Part shown: positions 27,044-34,015 of the stretch, piece after piece
Layout: each line of letters begins with the position of its first letter
Numbering within the stretch: the stretch's first letter is position 1
From: Candidatus Izemoplasma sp.
GTDB taxonomy: Bacteria > Bacillota_I > Bacilli_A > Izemoplasmatales > Hujiaoplasmataceae
Direction: 5' to 3'
DNA: 64,000 nucleotides
NCBI GenBank assembly: GCA_021736305.1
Contig: JAIPGD010000002.1
Coordinates: 23,176 to 87,175 of the forward strand
Translations under genes and position numbers: made by a program
Notes under the pieces: model-generated
Told to the model about the DNA's origin: nothing
Database searches by the model: none
What the model saw: the letters and a program-made list of their open reading frames with translations, nothing else

Positions 27044-27289
27044 AATTTCTCCTTTTTTGTATGTTAACAGTATAATCATATATATCTATGATTTCAATAG
27101 TATAATAGAAAAAATTCTAACTTAATAGGTTTTTCATATATAAAATTCAATAAGCAAGTGTAATTGAATTCAATATAACATTATAAAAAACTTTAAAATA
27201 CTTTGTTTTTAAGAAAACTGTATTTATAGTTATATATGAAAATGCAATAATATAAATTATTAATATTTTGGCTTTATCTTCTGTTATTT

Positions 27290-27318
27290 TTGCAAAGATG
27301 CATATTATGCATTATAAT
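27290..27318 (+). promoter_or_regulatory. DJ-1 gene promoter with palindromic operator in the spacer
   Basis: TTGCAA (27290-27295) and TATAAT (27313-27318) are 17 bp apart. The spacer holds ATGCATATTATGCAT (27298-27312), a perfect 7+1+7 palindrome, where a repressor could block polymerase. The remainder of 27044-27289 is AT-rich and shows no gene. Confidence 0.7.
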
Positions 27319-27364
27319 ATAAGTGTACAAAAAGAATAAAATTTTTTAAAAGGAGGAAATTATA

Positions 27365-27871
27365 ATGAAAAAAATTGCATTACTCATTGAAAATCAATAC
27401 GAAGAAAAAGAAGTTTTATATCCATATTACAGAATGCAAGAAGAAGGATTTCAAGTTGATCTGGTAGGAACTTTAGCAAAAACTATATACACCAGTAAAA
27501 ATGGAGTTCCATTAAAAAGTGATGTCGCAACTCTAGATATCTTTGAAGAAGACTATGATGCTGTCATCATTCCTGGTGGTTTTTCTCCTGATTATATGAG
27601 AAGAAACCAAGCAACTGTACACTTTATCAAATCAATGAATGAAGTTAAAAAACCTATCGCAGCTATTTGTCATGGCCCATGGTTAATGATTACAAGTTGT
27701 AATTTAAAAGGTAGAAAACTTACAGGATTCCATACTTTACAGAAAGATATTGAAAACGCAGGCGCTAAATACATCAATGAAGATGTTGTTATAGATAATA
27801 ACTTTATAACTTCAAGATCGCCTAAGGATTTACCTGTTTTTGCAAGAACATTGATTGATGTATTAAAATAA
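27365..27871 (+). CDS. DJ-1/PfpI family protein
   Basis: This 168-aa PfpI-type class I glutamine amidotransferase-like protein carries the nucleophile cysteine in AAICHGPWLMI near residue 102, preceded by the elbow glutamate/asp region VIIPGGFSPDYMRRN, and ends with SRSPKDLPVFARTL. Members have been described as proteases, glyoxalases or protein/nucleotide deglycases and act in carbonyl or oxidative stress. AAGGAGG precedes the ATG. It has a strong promoter with a palindrome in the spacer and its own terminator, so it is a single regulated gene. Confidence 0.92.
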   Translation: MKKIALLIENQYEEKEVLYPYYRMQEEGFQVDLVGTLAKTIYTSKNGVPLKSDVATLDIFEEDYDAVIIPGGFSPDYMRRNQATVHFIKSMNEVKKPIAAICHGPWLMITSCNLKGRKLTGFHTLQKDIENAGAKYINEDVVIDNNFITSRSPKDLPVFARTLIDVLK

Positions 27872-27882
27872 CATTATAATTT

Positions 27883-27921
27883 AAAAGCCACATCAGGCAG
27901 ATAATGCTGATGTGGCTTTTT
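27883..27921 (+). terminator. terminator of the DJ-1 gene
   Basis: AAAAGCCACATCAG (27883-27896) and CTGATGTGGCTTTT (27907-27920) form a perfect 14-bp stem ending in Ts; the A-rich 5' side makes it potentially bidirectional. Confidence 0.92.
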
Positions 27922-28033
27922 CATATTTCTAAATGATAATATCAAAGACAATAATTTAAATACTATTTTATTAGAGAATTTATATTTATTCTTTTTTTAA
28001 CAAGAATAAACTTAATATATAAACGCTTTCTTA

Positions 28034-28090
28034 ATTAGAGAGTGTGATTAGGATAAGATATCTTCAAATTTTGGGATCCATTTATATTTA
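28034..28090 (-). repeat. decayed copy (D) of the tRNA-associated hairpin element
   Basis: This stretch aligns with the elements at 29808, 31988 and 33809 over the GAGAGTGT, ATATCT and AATTTTGG blocks, but with many substitutions. It is the outermost trace of the repeated unit. No readable tRNA end follows it. The rest of 27922-28209 shows no gene. Confidence 0.45.
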
Positions 28091-28209
28091 TAATGAATTC
28101 AGCAATCCTTTAAAAAGTCACGTAATGTTATATAAGAGACTATTTTTAATAGATGCATATAAGAATGAAGACAAAAATAAATATTGTCATTAATTTAAAT
28201 AATCCAGAT

Positions 28210-28554
28210 TTATCCATTTTCAATAAAATGTTTTATTATTTGTGCAGCATCTTCCCATTCTTTAATGTTATTTTTAAGATGTTTTTTGCCTTTTTCTGTA
28301 ATGGAATAATATTTTCTTGGAGGGGCGGATGTCTCACTTTTCCAATACGATTCAATATAACCATCTTTCTGCATTCGTTTAAAGGTAGTATACAAAGTTG
28401 CTTCGTTAAGAAAAAAACGTCTATCACTTTCATCTTCCAGTGTTTTATTTATTCTATAACCATATGAATCTCCTCGCAACAAAATACTTAGAAGAATTGT
28501 ATCCGTATGGCCTCTTAGTAAATCGCCAAATAAGGTGTTATTTCTCTGAGCCAT
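28210..28554 (-). CDS. PadR family transcriptional regulator
   Basis: This 114-aa PadR-like winged-helix regulator has LLRGHTDTILLSILLRGDSYGYRINKTLED (helices 1-2), ATLYTTFKRMQKDGYIESYW (recognition helix and turn), and the wing RKYYSITEKGKKHL. The start is the ATG at 28554 (MAQRNN), within the end of the upstream gene and behind GGAAGGTG; it overlaps that gene by 17 bp. PadR proteins usually repress a neighbouring membrane-protein operon. It probably autoregulates the operon promoter at 29741-29769. Confidence 0.92.
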   Translation of the reverse strand: MAQRNNTLFGDLLRGHTDTILLSILLRGDSYGYRINKTLEDESDRRFFLNEATLYTTFKRMQKDGYIESYWKSETSAPPRKYYSITEKGKKHLKNNIKEWEDAAQIIKHFIENG

Positions 28555-29710
28555 AAAACAGCACCTTCCATGTCTTACTAAGAACAAAATATGTACCAAT
28601 TATAAGTAATAAGCTAACAGAATATGCAATGCTAGCTGTCATATCATAATTAATACCTGTATATAATTCATAATTAAATGTATATATTAGCATTCCTAAT
28701 ACCCAAAGAGCATTCAAGACAAAAAATAATTTATTTGTTCTAATCTGTTTTATGAATATAGTCAGAATCAAAAAGAAGATAATAAATATTCCGATTATAA
28801 CCAAAACAAATGCACCAAAATTCATATGATTGTTTAGTATATGTTGCCAAAGTGGTTGCGATCCAATCAACTGCCAACCAATGATATCTTCTGTTACCGG
28901 GTCGACCGCTAAGCCATATCTTAGTATTTTAGAAAATAATGTTATTGAGATATTTAGCAATGTTAAGAAAATTAATATGACATATGATATTTTTTTATAA
29001 CTTGGATAACTCCTGATTTCTTTTTTATTTTGAAATAACAAAGGTAATCTAAACTTAGGAACTTCTTCTCCGACTAACTTCTCATATTGGAAAACTATTT
29101 TATTGTTATAAAAAGTCAAAGGAATCAATAAAATAATATATAGAATTAAACAAAGAAGAAAGACAATACCAAATGGTTCAGATTGAAACAGTAATGAAAA
29201 AGATAACTTATCCAAATTTGAAAATATTACATTAACCGTCTCCATAATAATTAACGCAAACACAAATCCCCAAATTAAAACAAGGTATTTATGTACAGCT
29301 GTCAAAAATTTGAATGCTGTAAAATTATCTTTGTGGCTTGTAAATAATACACATTGTCTTCTGTATTCAATACTATAGATGACTATACTCGCTAATACAA
29401 TCAATAGCGATAAAAGTGTATTCACAAAAAATAGGAAAATACTAGCGATTGACAAGGTTAATACAAAATATATACTCAAGGGTTTTGCTGAATGTTCTTC
29501 AATCTTTGTATAGGAATTTGATAACGACTTAAGATTCCCTAAATACTCAAGACACTTATCATATGCTTCTTGTTTAGAATATCCATCGGCTCGTAATTCA
29601 TTATATCTTTCTATCATATTACTCGTAATTTCTTGAATAACTTCCTTATTGACAGTCTTCTCATCATCTATAAAATAACTTTCAACTAAATTAATGATTT
29701 TTTCTTCCAT
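28538..29710 (-). CDS. permease-prefix-domain membrane protein
   Basis: The 390-aa protein begins with a helical permease-prefix (DUF1700-like) region (YNELRADGYSKQEAYDKCLEYLG, residues ~34-56), then about eight hydrophobic helices and no recognised transport domain. Such prefix domains are typical of proteins encoded with PadR regulators. It is first in a two-gene operon and overlaps padR by 17 bp. A strong promoter lies just upstream. Its function is unknown; a role in envelope stress or export is only inferred from the PadR pairing. Confidence 0.75.
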   Translation of the reverse strand: MEEKIINLVESYFIDDEKTVNKEVIQEITSNMIERYNELRADGYSKQEAYDKCLEYLGNLKSLSNSYTKIEEHSAKPLSIYFVLTLSIASIFLFFVNTLLSLLIVLASIVIYSIEYRRQCVLFTSHKDNFTAFKFLTAVHKYLVLIWGFVFALIIMETVNVIFSNLDKLSFSLLFQSEPFGIVFLLCLILYIILLIPLTFYNNKIVFQYEKLVGEEVPKFRLPLLFQNKKEIRSYPSYKKISYVILIFLTLLNISITLFSKILRYGLAVDPVTEDIIGWQLIGSQPLWQHILNNHMNFGAFVLVIIGIFIIFFLILTIFIKQIRTNKLFFVLNALWVLGMLIYTFNYELYTGINYDMTASIAYSVSLLLIIGTYFVLSKTWKVLFYGSEK

Positions 29711-29740
29711 ATTTTCACCTACCTAATCTACCTATGTATT

Positions 29741-29769
29741 AATATACTACTAAGTACCTACTCTGTCAA
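29741..29769 (-). promoter_or_regulatory. promoter of the permease-prefix/padR operon
   Basis: Leftward, TTGACA (29769-29764) and TATATT (29746-29741) are separated by exactly 17 bp. The spacer contains the palindrome TACTTAGTA (29756-29748), which resembles the TAC/GTA half-sites reported for PadR operators; autoregulation is inferred. Confidence 0.75.
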
Positions 29770-29807
29770 GGTAGTCTATTTAAATAATTTTCATATCACG
29801 AAAAATA

Positions 29808-29869
29808 AAAAAAACTCCCTATATCAGAGAGTATGGTTTAATATACCATATCTGCAACTTTTGGAAGCT
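29808..29869 (-). repeat. tRNA-associated hairpin element, copy C
   Basis: In the leftward sense this is an outer stem (AGCTTCC / GGGAGTT), an inner CCAAAAGTTGC loop and a perfect TATGGT / ACCATA hairpin, ending in eight Ts. Compared with copy A, one outer pair changes from G-C to A-T, so pairing is kept. It lies 14 nt past the 3' end of the tRNA-Gly remnant at 29884. Confidence 0.8.
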
Positions 29870-29883
29870 ATTTCACATAAAAA

Positions 29884-29930
29884 TGGAGCAAGCGAAGAGA
29901 ATCGAATCCCCATTTTCTAAATGACAAGCA
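29884..29930 (-). pseudogene. older tRNA-Gly 3' fragment (att scar 2)
   Basis: These 47 nt match the 3' part of the intact tRNA-Gly (33886-33932) at 40 of 47 positions, from the anticodon arm to the CCA. Six of the seven differences are C/G to T/A changes, as expected for decay in an AT-rich genome. It ends at the same tRNA position as scar 1. No 5' half is present. Confidence 0.85.
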
Positions 29931-29987
29931 AATCTATTAATCAATACAAGTGCCTAAAAGAAAGTGTATATATAAATTATTATTTAG

Positions 29988-30020
29988 TTTGACCTTTATT
30001 TTAATCCTTGTTTGAGCTTT
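29988..30020. repeat. degenerate TTTGACCCTT direct repeats next to scar 2
   Basis: TTTGACCTTT (29988), TTTAATCCTT (30000) and TTTGAGCTTT (30011) are spaced 12 and 11 bp. They begin 58 bp after scar 2, the same distance as the cleaner pair beside scar 1. They are candidate arm-type sites of a lost integrase. Confidence 0.6.
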
Positions 30021-30051
30021 GTAAAATTTAAAGAAACTCATTAATCAATTA

Positions 30052-30708
30052 TTAAGATTGACTCCATTGTACTAGTACTTCATAACCATTCTCTCTTACA
30101 GTTATATTATTTGCAATAATTGCATACTCGTTTTCGCCTATTTCAATTAAGTATACATAACAATCTCCGATATTTGGTGACCTATACGAACCTCCAGAAA
30201 TCATAATAGAATTTTCTGGTATATTATCTAAACTATCATAAGTATCATCATTAATACGATTTGTGCTTACAATACCTATGAACAGCTCATCTTCAGTTTC
30301 GTAATTTTCAATATTTGGTAGTTCTTCATTTGAATTAAACTCGTTTATTTTTTCTAGGAAATCGTCGTATGTTGAAAATGAAATAGGTAGCTGAGTGACT
30401 TGCATTTCTAGATATCCTGGAATGATAATTGCTTTCATATCATCATTTGTATCATATCCAAAGACCACAGCAAATTCCATTTGAGGATGAGGAACCTCGT
30501 AGTAAATATCATTTTTATTTAACCAAAGTTCTATATTGCTAAAATACTTATAAACAATCATAGCAAGATTAGTAATACCAATTTCCTCTGCGACAGTTTC
30601 TGGGTAATTTTCATCAAGTTCAACGCGTCTAGTATAATCATCTGAATTGATTAAATGACATCCAGATAATATAAGTACGCTAAATAAAGCCAAAATTATT
30701 TTCTTCAT
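30052..30708 (-). CDS. unrecognised lipoprotein
   Basis: The 218-aa product has a clear lipoprotein signal (MKKIILALFSVLILSGC; lipobox LSGC, Cys at residue 17), so it is probably anchored on the outer face of the membrane. The mature part is acidic and rich in strands (VVFGYDTNDDMKAIIIPGY, SIMISGGSYRSPNIGDCYVY); a second cysteine occurs in GDCYVY. I recognise no family. AGGAGAATA precedes the ATG. It stands alone in a tRNA-Gly accessory module. Confidence 0.75.
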   Translation of the reverse strand: MKKIILALFSVLILSGCHLINSDDYTRRVELDENYPETVAEEIGITNLAMIVYKYFSNIELWLNKNDIYYEVPHPQMEFAVVFGYDTNDDMKAIIIPGYLEMQVTQLPISFSTYDDFLEKINEFNSNEELPNIENYETEDELFIGIVSTNRINDDTYDSLDNIPENSIMISGGSYRSPNIGDCYVYLIEIGENEYAIIANNITVRENGYEVLVQWSQS

Positions 30709-30835
30709 ATATTTATTCTCCTAGCAACAAGATATCAGTGTTTTCACTGTATCAACATCAGAGATATTAATCTCTTCATTTAATTCATTATCTTTTTTAT
30801 AGTATATCACAAATTTAGACTCATAATAAGTGTTG

Positions 30836-31194
30836 TCAGATTAATTAAGAAACCCAGTTTGAACCCCATTAATAGGCTGGTCTTATGTAGAATCTAAAAC
30901 AGCATATTTATATATTTGTGACTCAGATTTAGAATAAACAATAATGTTGTCATGGTCCTTGAGTATTAAATAAGTGGTTTTCGGAATTTCTATATAGATC
31001 TAATATGTACTATAAAATAAGATTAATCATCAAGATTAGAGTAATTATAAAAACCCTGCTATCGTTTACTTTATTGTGGCATTTTAAATACTCATCCTTG
31101 TAATCTTGCATAATAATCCAGTATTTTCTAGACACTTGAACTAATTTCACACTTTTTTCCCCGTTAGAATATGTAAATACCGAAATTAAGATTG
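30836..31194 (-). pseudogene. non-coding stretch with fragmentary reading frames
   Basis: Between the lipoprotein and the RelE remnant only broken frames are seen. One reads PKTTYLILKDHDNIIVYSKS with an in-frame TAA soon after, followed by INGVQTGFLN. A 62-codon frame at 31010-31198 starts on the ATG overlapping the RelE stop (MTILISVFTYSNGEKSV) but has no recognisable content. These look like remains of one or more decayed genes. Confidence 0.35.
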
Positions 31195-31460
31195 TCATAA
31201 TCTATTTAATATATCGTGATGACCTATGTCTAACATTAATATTAAGTTTTCATCTTGATATGTCCGTATTACACATATAGACAAATTTATGCTAGACTCA
31301 AACAAAATCTCACTGCCCTTAATTTTTTTTGTTCGAAGACTTGGATGTTTATGGTTTTCAATAAATATAGATAACTTACTATAAAAACTTTCTTTTCGTA
31401 ATCTTCTAACTTAGAAAAAGACTTTTTGAACTTGCTTGCGAATAGAATTTCATATTTCAT
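31195..31460 (-). pseudogene. frameshifted RelE/YafQ-family toxin
   Basis: The ATG (31460-31458) overlaps the TGA of the AbrB-like gene. The first frame reads MKYEILFASKFKKSFSKLED, a normal RelE/YafQ start. A one-base indel near 31381-31400 then shifts the frame. The second frame continues SIFIENHKHPSLRTKKIKG and ends with LDIGHHDILNRL, the conserved C-terminal end with the catalytic His region, stopping at 31195. Unless the indel is a sequencing error, the mRNA interferase is truncated and inactive. This is a classical antitoxin-toxin order with translational coupling. Confidence 0.82.
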
Positions 31461-31759
31461 TTCTTTTTCTCATCATCTAAATCATCATTGTTTTCATCTG
31501 ATTCTTCTAAATAATTAATAGCGTCTTCTACAGAATTAAACGGGCCAACATTATACTTAGAAGGTTCTTCATTGATTCTAATAACGGTATCTTCTAATTT
31601 TTGAATGTATGATTTTGAATATACAGCTACAGGTTCAATTATTATTACACCATCCCTAACTGAGATATCTAGATGATCCCCTTCTTGAAGCTTCAATTCA
31701 GTTACGATTTCTTTAGGAATAGTAACTTGTGATTTTTTTCTTAAATCAATTATCCTCAA
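31457..31759 (-). CDS. AbrB/MazE-type antitoxin
   Basis: The 100-aa protein begins with a swapped-hairpin AbrB domain (LRKKSQVTIPKEIVTELKLQ, then EGDHLDISVRDGVIIIEP, residues 5-42), followed by a helical, acidic C-terminus ending DDEKKK that would bind and neutralise the toxin. It overlaps the RelE-like frame by ATGA. It is intact although the toxin is frameshifted. Such antitoxins repress their own promoter. It lies in the module between the two tRNA-Gly scars. Confidence 0.88.
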   Translation of the reverse strand: MRIIDLRKKSQVTIPKEIVTELKLQEGDHLDISVRDGVIIIEPVAVYSKSYIQKLEDTVIRINEEPSKYNVGPFNSVEDAINYLEESDENNDDLDDEKKK

Positions 31760-31987
31760 ATCAACTCCTTTTTCTTACTTTCTTACTTTCTAACTATCTT
31801 TTATCATTTAATAAATATATCTTCAACACAATTGTAATTTAAATATTTTTTAAATTCACTAATTAATCGAGTAAGCTGAAATGTAATTGTGTAGAAAATG
31901 ATATAGACTCACAATCCAACTAAAATCAATCAACTTCTCGGTAATAAATAAAGGATAATTAATTGGAAAAAAGTGCCTTTTAAGCAC
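31760..31987. other. AT-rich stretch upstream of the antitoxin
   Basis: No gene is seen on either strand. It should contain the leftward promoter of the AbrB-like gene, but I cannot pick a single convincing -35/-10 pair. Confidence 0.5.
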
Positions 31988-32051
31988 AAAAACCCCCTTC
32001 ATCAGAGTGTATGTTTTAATATACCATAACTCCAACTTTTGGAGGCGCTCC
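31988..32051 (-). repeat. tRNA-associated hairpin element, copy B
   Basis: This leftward element keeps CCAAAAGTTGGAG, TATGGTATATTAAAA and ACTCTGATGAAGGGGG. The outer pair that is T-A in copy A is C-G here (CCTCC with GGGGG), so the stem is conserved while the sequence changes. It lies 9 nt past the CCA end of a tRNA-Val-like remnant. Confidence 0.75.
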
Positions 32052-32060
32052 AGAATATTT

Positions 32061-32117
32061 TGGCGAACCTAGAGCGACTTGAATCCACGACCCGTTGCAT
32101 GTCTAGCAAGCGCTCTC
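32061..32117 (-). pseudogene. tRNA-Val-like 3' fragment
   Basis: Leftward, 57 nt resemble the 3' part of a tRNA: AGAGCGC (D-arm end), an anticodon-arm-like TTGC-TAGACAT-GCAA with GAC in anticodon position, a variable region, the T-loop TTCAAGT and a terminal CCA. The T-stem does not pair and the 5' half is missing, so it is not functional. The Val assignment rests on the GAC triplet and is tentative. Confidence 0.6.
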
Positions 32118-32208
32118 TGCTTTAGAATAATCTAAATATTGACTTTTTGACAGTTAAAAAATCAATTGATTCTAATATTGACTCTTATTCTCTTCTAAAA
32201 AGCAATAA

Positions 32209-32242
32209 AAAAAGGGAAAATACAACAAATGTATTTATCCCT
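32209..32242 (-). terminator. terminator next to tRNA-Gly scar 1
   Basis: Leftward arms AGGGATAAATAC and GTATTTTCCCT form a stem followed by seven Ts. It lies 19 nt past the scar's CCA and may be the terminator used by tRNA-Gly before the last insertion. Confidence 0.75.
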
Positions 32243-32260
32243 AAATATAGCTATAAAAAA

Positions 32261-32307
32261 TGGGGCAATCGAGGGGAATCGAACCCCCATTCTCTGCATG
32301 GCAAGCA
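32261..32307 (-). pseudogene. recent tRNA-Gly 3' fragment (att scar 1)
   Basis: These 47 nt are 45/47 identical to the 3' part of the intact tRNA-Gly (33886-33932), from the anticodon arm through T-arm and acceptor to CCA. Similarity stops abruptly on the 5' side within the anticodon stem, which is a usual crossover position for tyrosine integrases. It marks the far end of a ~1.6-kb segment carrying the DUF4143 ATPase. Confidence 0.92.
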
Positions 32308-32364
32308 ATAAGTAAAATTGAAACAAAGACCTGTATATAGACGCATTTAAAAGTAGATTATGCC

Positions 32365-32386
32365 TTTGACCCTTATTTTGACCCTT
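32365..32386. repeat. TTTGACCCTT tandem repeat next to scar 1
   Basis: TTTGACCCTT occurs at 32365 and 32377, a 12-bp period, starting 58 bp inside scar 1. A decayed equivalent sits at the same distance from scar 2. This is a candidate recombinase arm site. Confidence 0.75.
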
Positions 32387-32476
32387 GTAAATAATATGAG
32401 TATCCTAGTCTAATTATCATAAATGAGAGGACCGTCCTTTGATGGTCCTCTCTATTGACTTATGCGTTATGCGCTT

Positions 32477-33667
32477 TTATAATTTATTTATAAAATCCAA
32501 CACATTTAAATGTACAAAATAATCTGATTCAATCATAACTGAATCAAATGAAACCAAATAACGTTTGCTCATATCTTTTAATAATGAAAAAGGTTTGGTT
32601 TCTCTTTCTCTCGTTTTAGGATCCATGACAGACTGTGAAACTTGTACATATAACACTTGGTCTTCTTTGCTTGCGACAAAATCTATTTCTAAATCTCTTC
32701 CTATTTTTCCAACATAAACATGATAACCATGTTTCACAAGTTCTAAATAAATAAAATTCTCAAGAATTTTACCAGTATTAGAACTTTTATTTGGAATCAA
32801 TTGATCTCTGATGCCAAAATCTACCACATAATATTTCCCATTAGTTTTTAAAATCTCTTTTCCTTTAATATCATACCGTTGACATTGATAGATGAAATAT
32901 GATTTTGTCATTAAGTCCATATAACTATCTATAGTACCGTAAGATATTTTTAATCCTAGAGAGTTTAATGTATTCGTTATTTTATTAATTGATATTGATG
33001 ATCCAATATGCTCTAAAATATATCTCGCAACTCTAAAAAACATAGATTCATTCGATATATTTCCTCTCATAATCATATCTCTTCTAAAAATAGTATCAAA
33101 CATATCCTGTTTCATCATAGTTTTTATGTCTTTGTGGGTTTCTAATACCACCGCGGGAAAACTAGAATCTAAAAAATCATTATAATAAGCAAAATCTATG
33201 TAATCAATATTTTTAAAGTCTAAAAACTCTTCATACGATAAAGGATATACATTAAATGATATGTATCTACCAGCTAAATAAGTTAAATGCTCTCCAATGA
33301 ATATTCTAGCATTTGAACCAGTTAAATAGATATCAATGTTTTCAGATGCTTTTAATGAATTAATAATTCTTGCCCAATTATCTAATTCCTGTACTTCATC
33401 AACAAATAGGTATGATTTTTTATTTGTCATTAAATTCTTTCTTACATAAGCTATAAACACATCTTTAGATTTCAAATAATCATTCTCTATGAATTCAAAA
33501 TTAATATCTATGATTTGTTCTAAAAGGACATCATGGCTTAGTAGATATTGTTTTACCATCTTTAAAAGAGTTGATTTACCACTTCTACGTACACCTACTA
33601 AAATTTTAACCAAATCATTATCAATTGTTTTAATAAGTTTGTTTAAATACAATGGTCTATTGATCAT
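32477..33667 (-). CDS. ATP-binding protein of the AAA_14/DUF4143 family
   Basis: The 396-aa protein has an N-terminal P-loop ATPase (ILVGVRRSGKSTLL, Walker A near residues 21-34; YLFVDEVQEL, Walker B near 86-95; sensor LTGSNARI). The middle is winged-helix-like (SISINKITNTLNSLG). The C-terminal DUF4143 domain resembles a PD-(D/E)xK nuclease (LENFIYLELVKHGY ... GRDLEIDFVAS ... LYVQVSQS). The family is frequent in archaea and host-associated bacteria and is often found on mobile segments; its role is not established. It is the only gene between tRNA-Gly and scar 1. Confidence 0.9.
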   Translation of the reverse strand: MINRPLYLNKLIKTIDNDLVKILVGVRRSGKSTLLKMVKQYLLSHDVLLEQIIDINFEFIENDYLKSKDVFIAYVRKNLMTNKKSYLFVDEVQELDNWARIINSLKASENIDIYLTGSNARIFIGEHLTYLAGRYISFNVYPLSYEEFLDFKNIDYIDFAYYNDFLDSSFPAVVLETHKDIKTMMKQDMFDTIFRRDMIMRGNISNESMFFRVARYILEHIGSSISINKITNTLNSLGLKISYGTIDSYMDLMTKSYFIYQCQRYDIKGKEILKTNGKYYVVDFGIRDQLIPNKSSNTGKILENFIYLELVKHGYHVYVGKIGRDLEIDFVASKEDQVLYVQVSQSVMDPKTRERETKPFSLLKDMSKRYLVSFDSVMIESDYFVHLNVLDFINKL

Positions 33668-33808
33668 AATCCACCTCCACTTATATTATACAAAAGAGAT
33701 AATGAAATTACAAGTTTTTATAAACCAAATATAAAAATTTGTAAAAAATACATTTTTTTTGATTATCATAATGAAGCTTAAAGTAAATCTTCAGTGTTAT
33801 TCTCTCAT

Positions 33809-33871
33809 AAAAAAGGCTCCCTTGATCAGAGTGTATGGTTTTCTATACCATATCTCCAACTTTTGGAAGCC
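33809..33871 (-). repeat. tRNA-associated hairpin element, copy A (tRNA-Gly terminator)
   Basis: Leftward, 14 nt past the tRNA-Gly CCA, the outer stem GGCTTCC / GGGAGCC encloses CCAAAAGTTGG and TATGGT...ACCATA hairpins and ends in six Ts. It can act as the tRNA terminator. Related copies lie at 31988, 29808 and 28034. Confidence 0.82.
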
Positions 33872-33885
33872 TCTTCAATTTTAAA

Positions 33886-33959
33886 TGGAGCAAGCGAGGG
33901 GAATCGAACCCCCATTCTCTGCATGGCAAGCAGAAGTTCTACCGTTAAACTACACCTGC
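33886..33959 (-). tRNA. tRNA-Gly (anticodon GCC)
   Basis: The 74-nt gene has a paired acceptor (GCAGGTG with CGCTTGC, including G-T pairs), discriminator T and an encoded CCA. The anticodon stem CTGCT/AGCAG-type arm holds the loop TTGCCAT, giving anticodon GCC; the T-loop is TTCGATT. It is the intact member of a series of tRNA-Gly 3' ends and the likely integration target. Confidence 0.97.
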
Positions 33960-34015
33960 GACGTGCATTCTCTATTTTATATTATTTTAGTGAATATTTC
34001 AACAGTTATTTTTGA

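Noticed and set aside
31010..31198. 62-codon leftward frame overlapping the RelE remnant stop
   Set aside because: It has no family resemblance and sits among broken frames; I treat it as part of the decayed stretch.
28034..33959. Integrase gene within the tRNA-Gly islands
   Set aside because: No frame, intact or broken, shows tyrosine or serine recombinase motifs that I can recognise; only ends and repeats remain.
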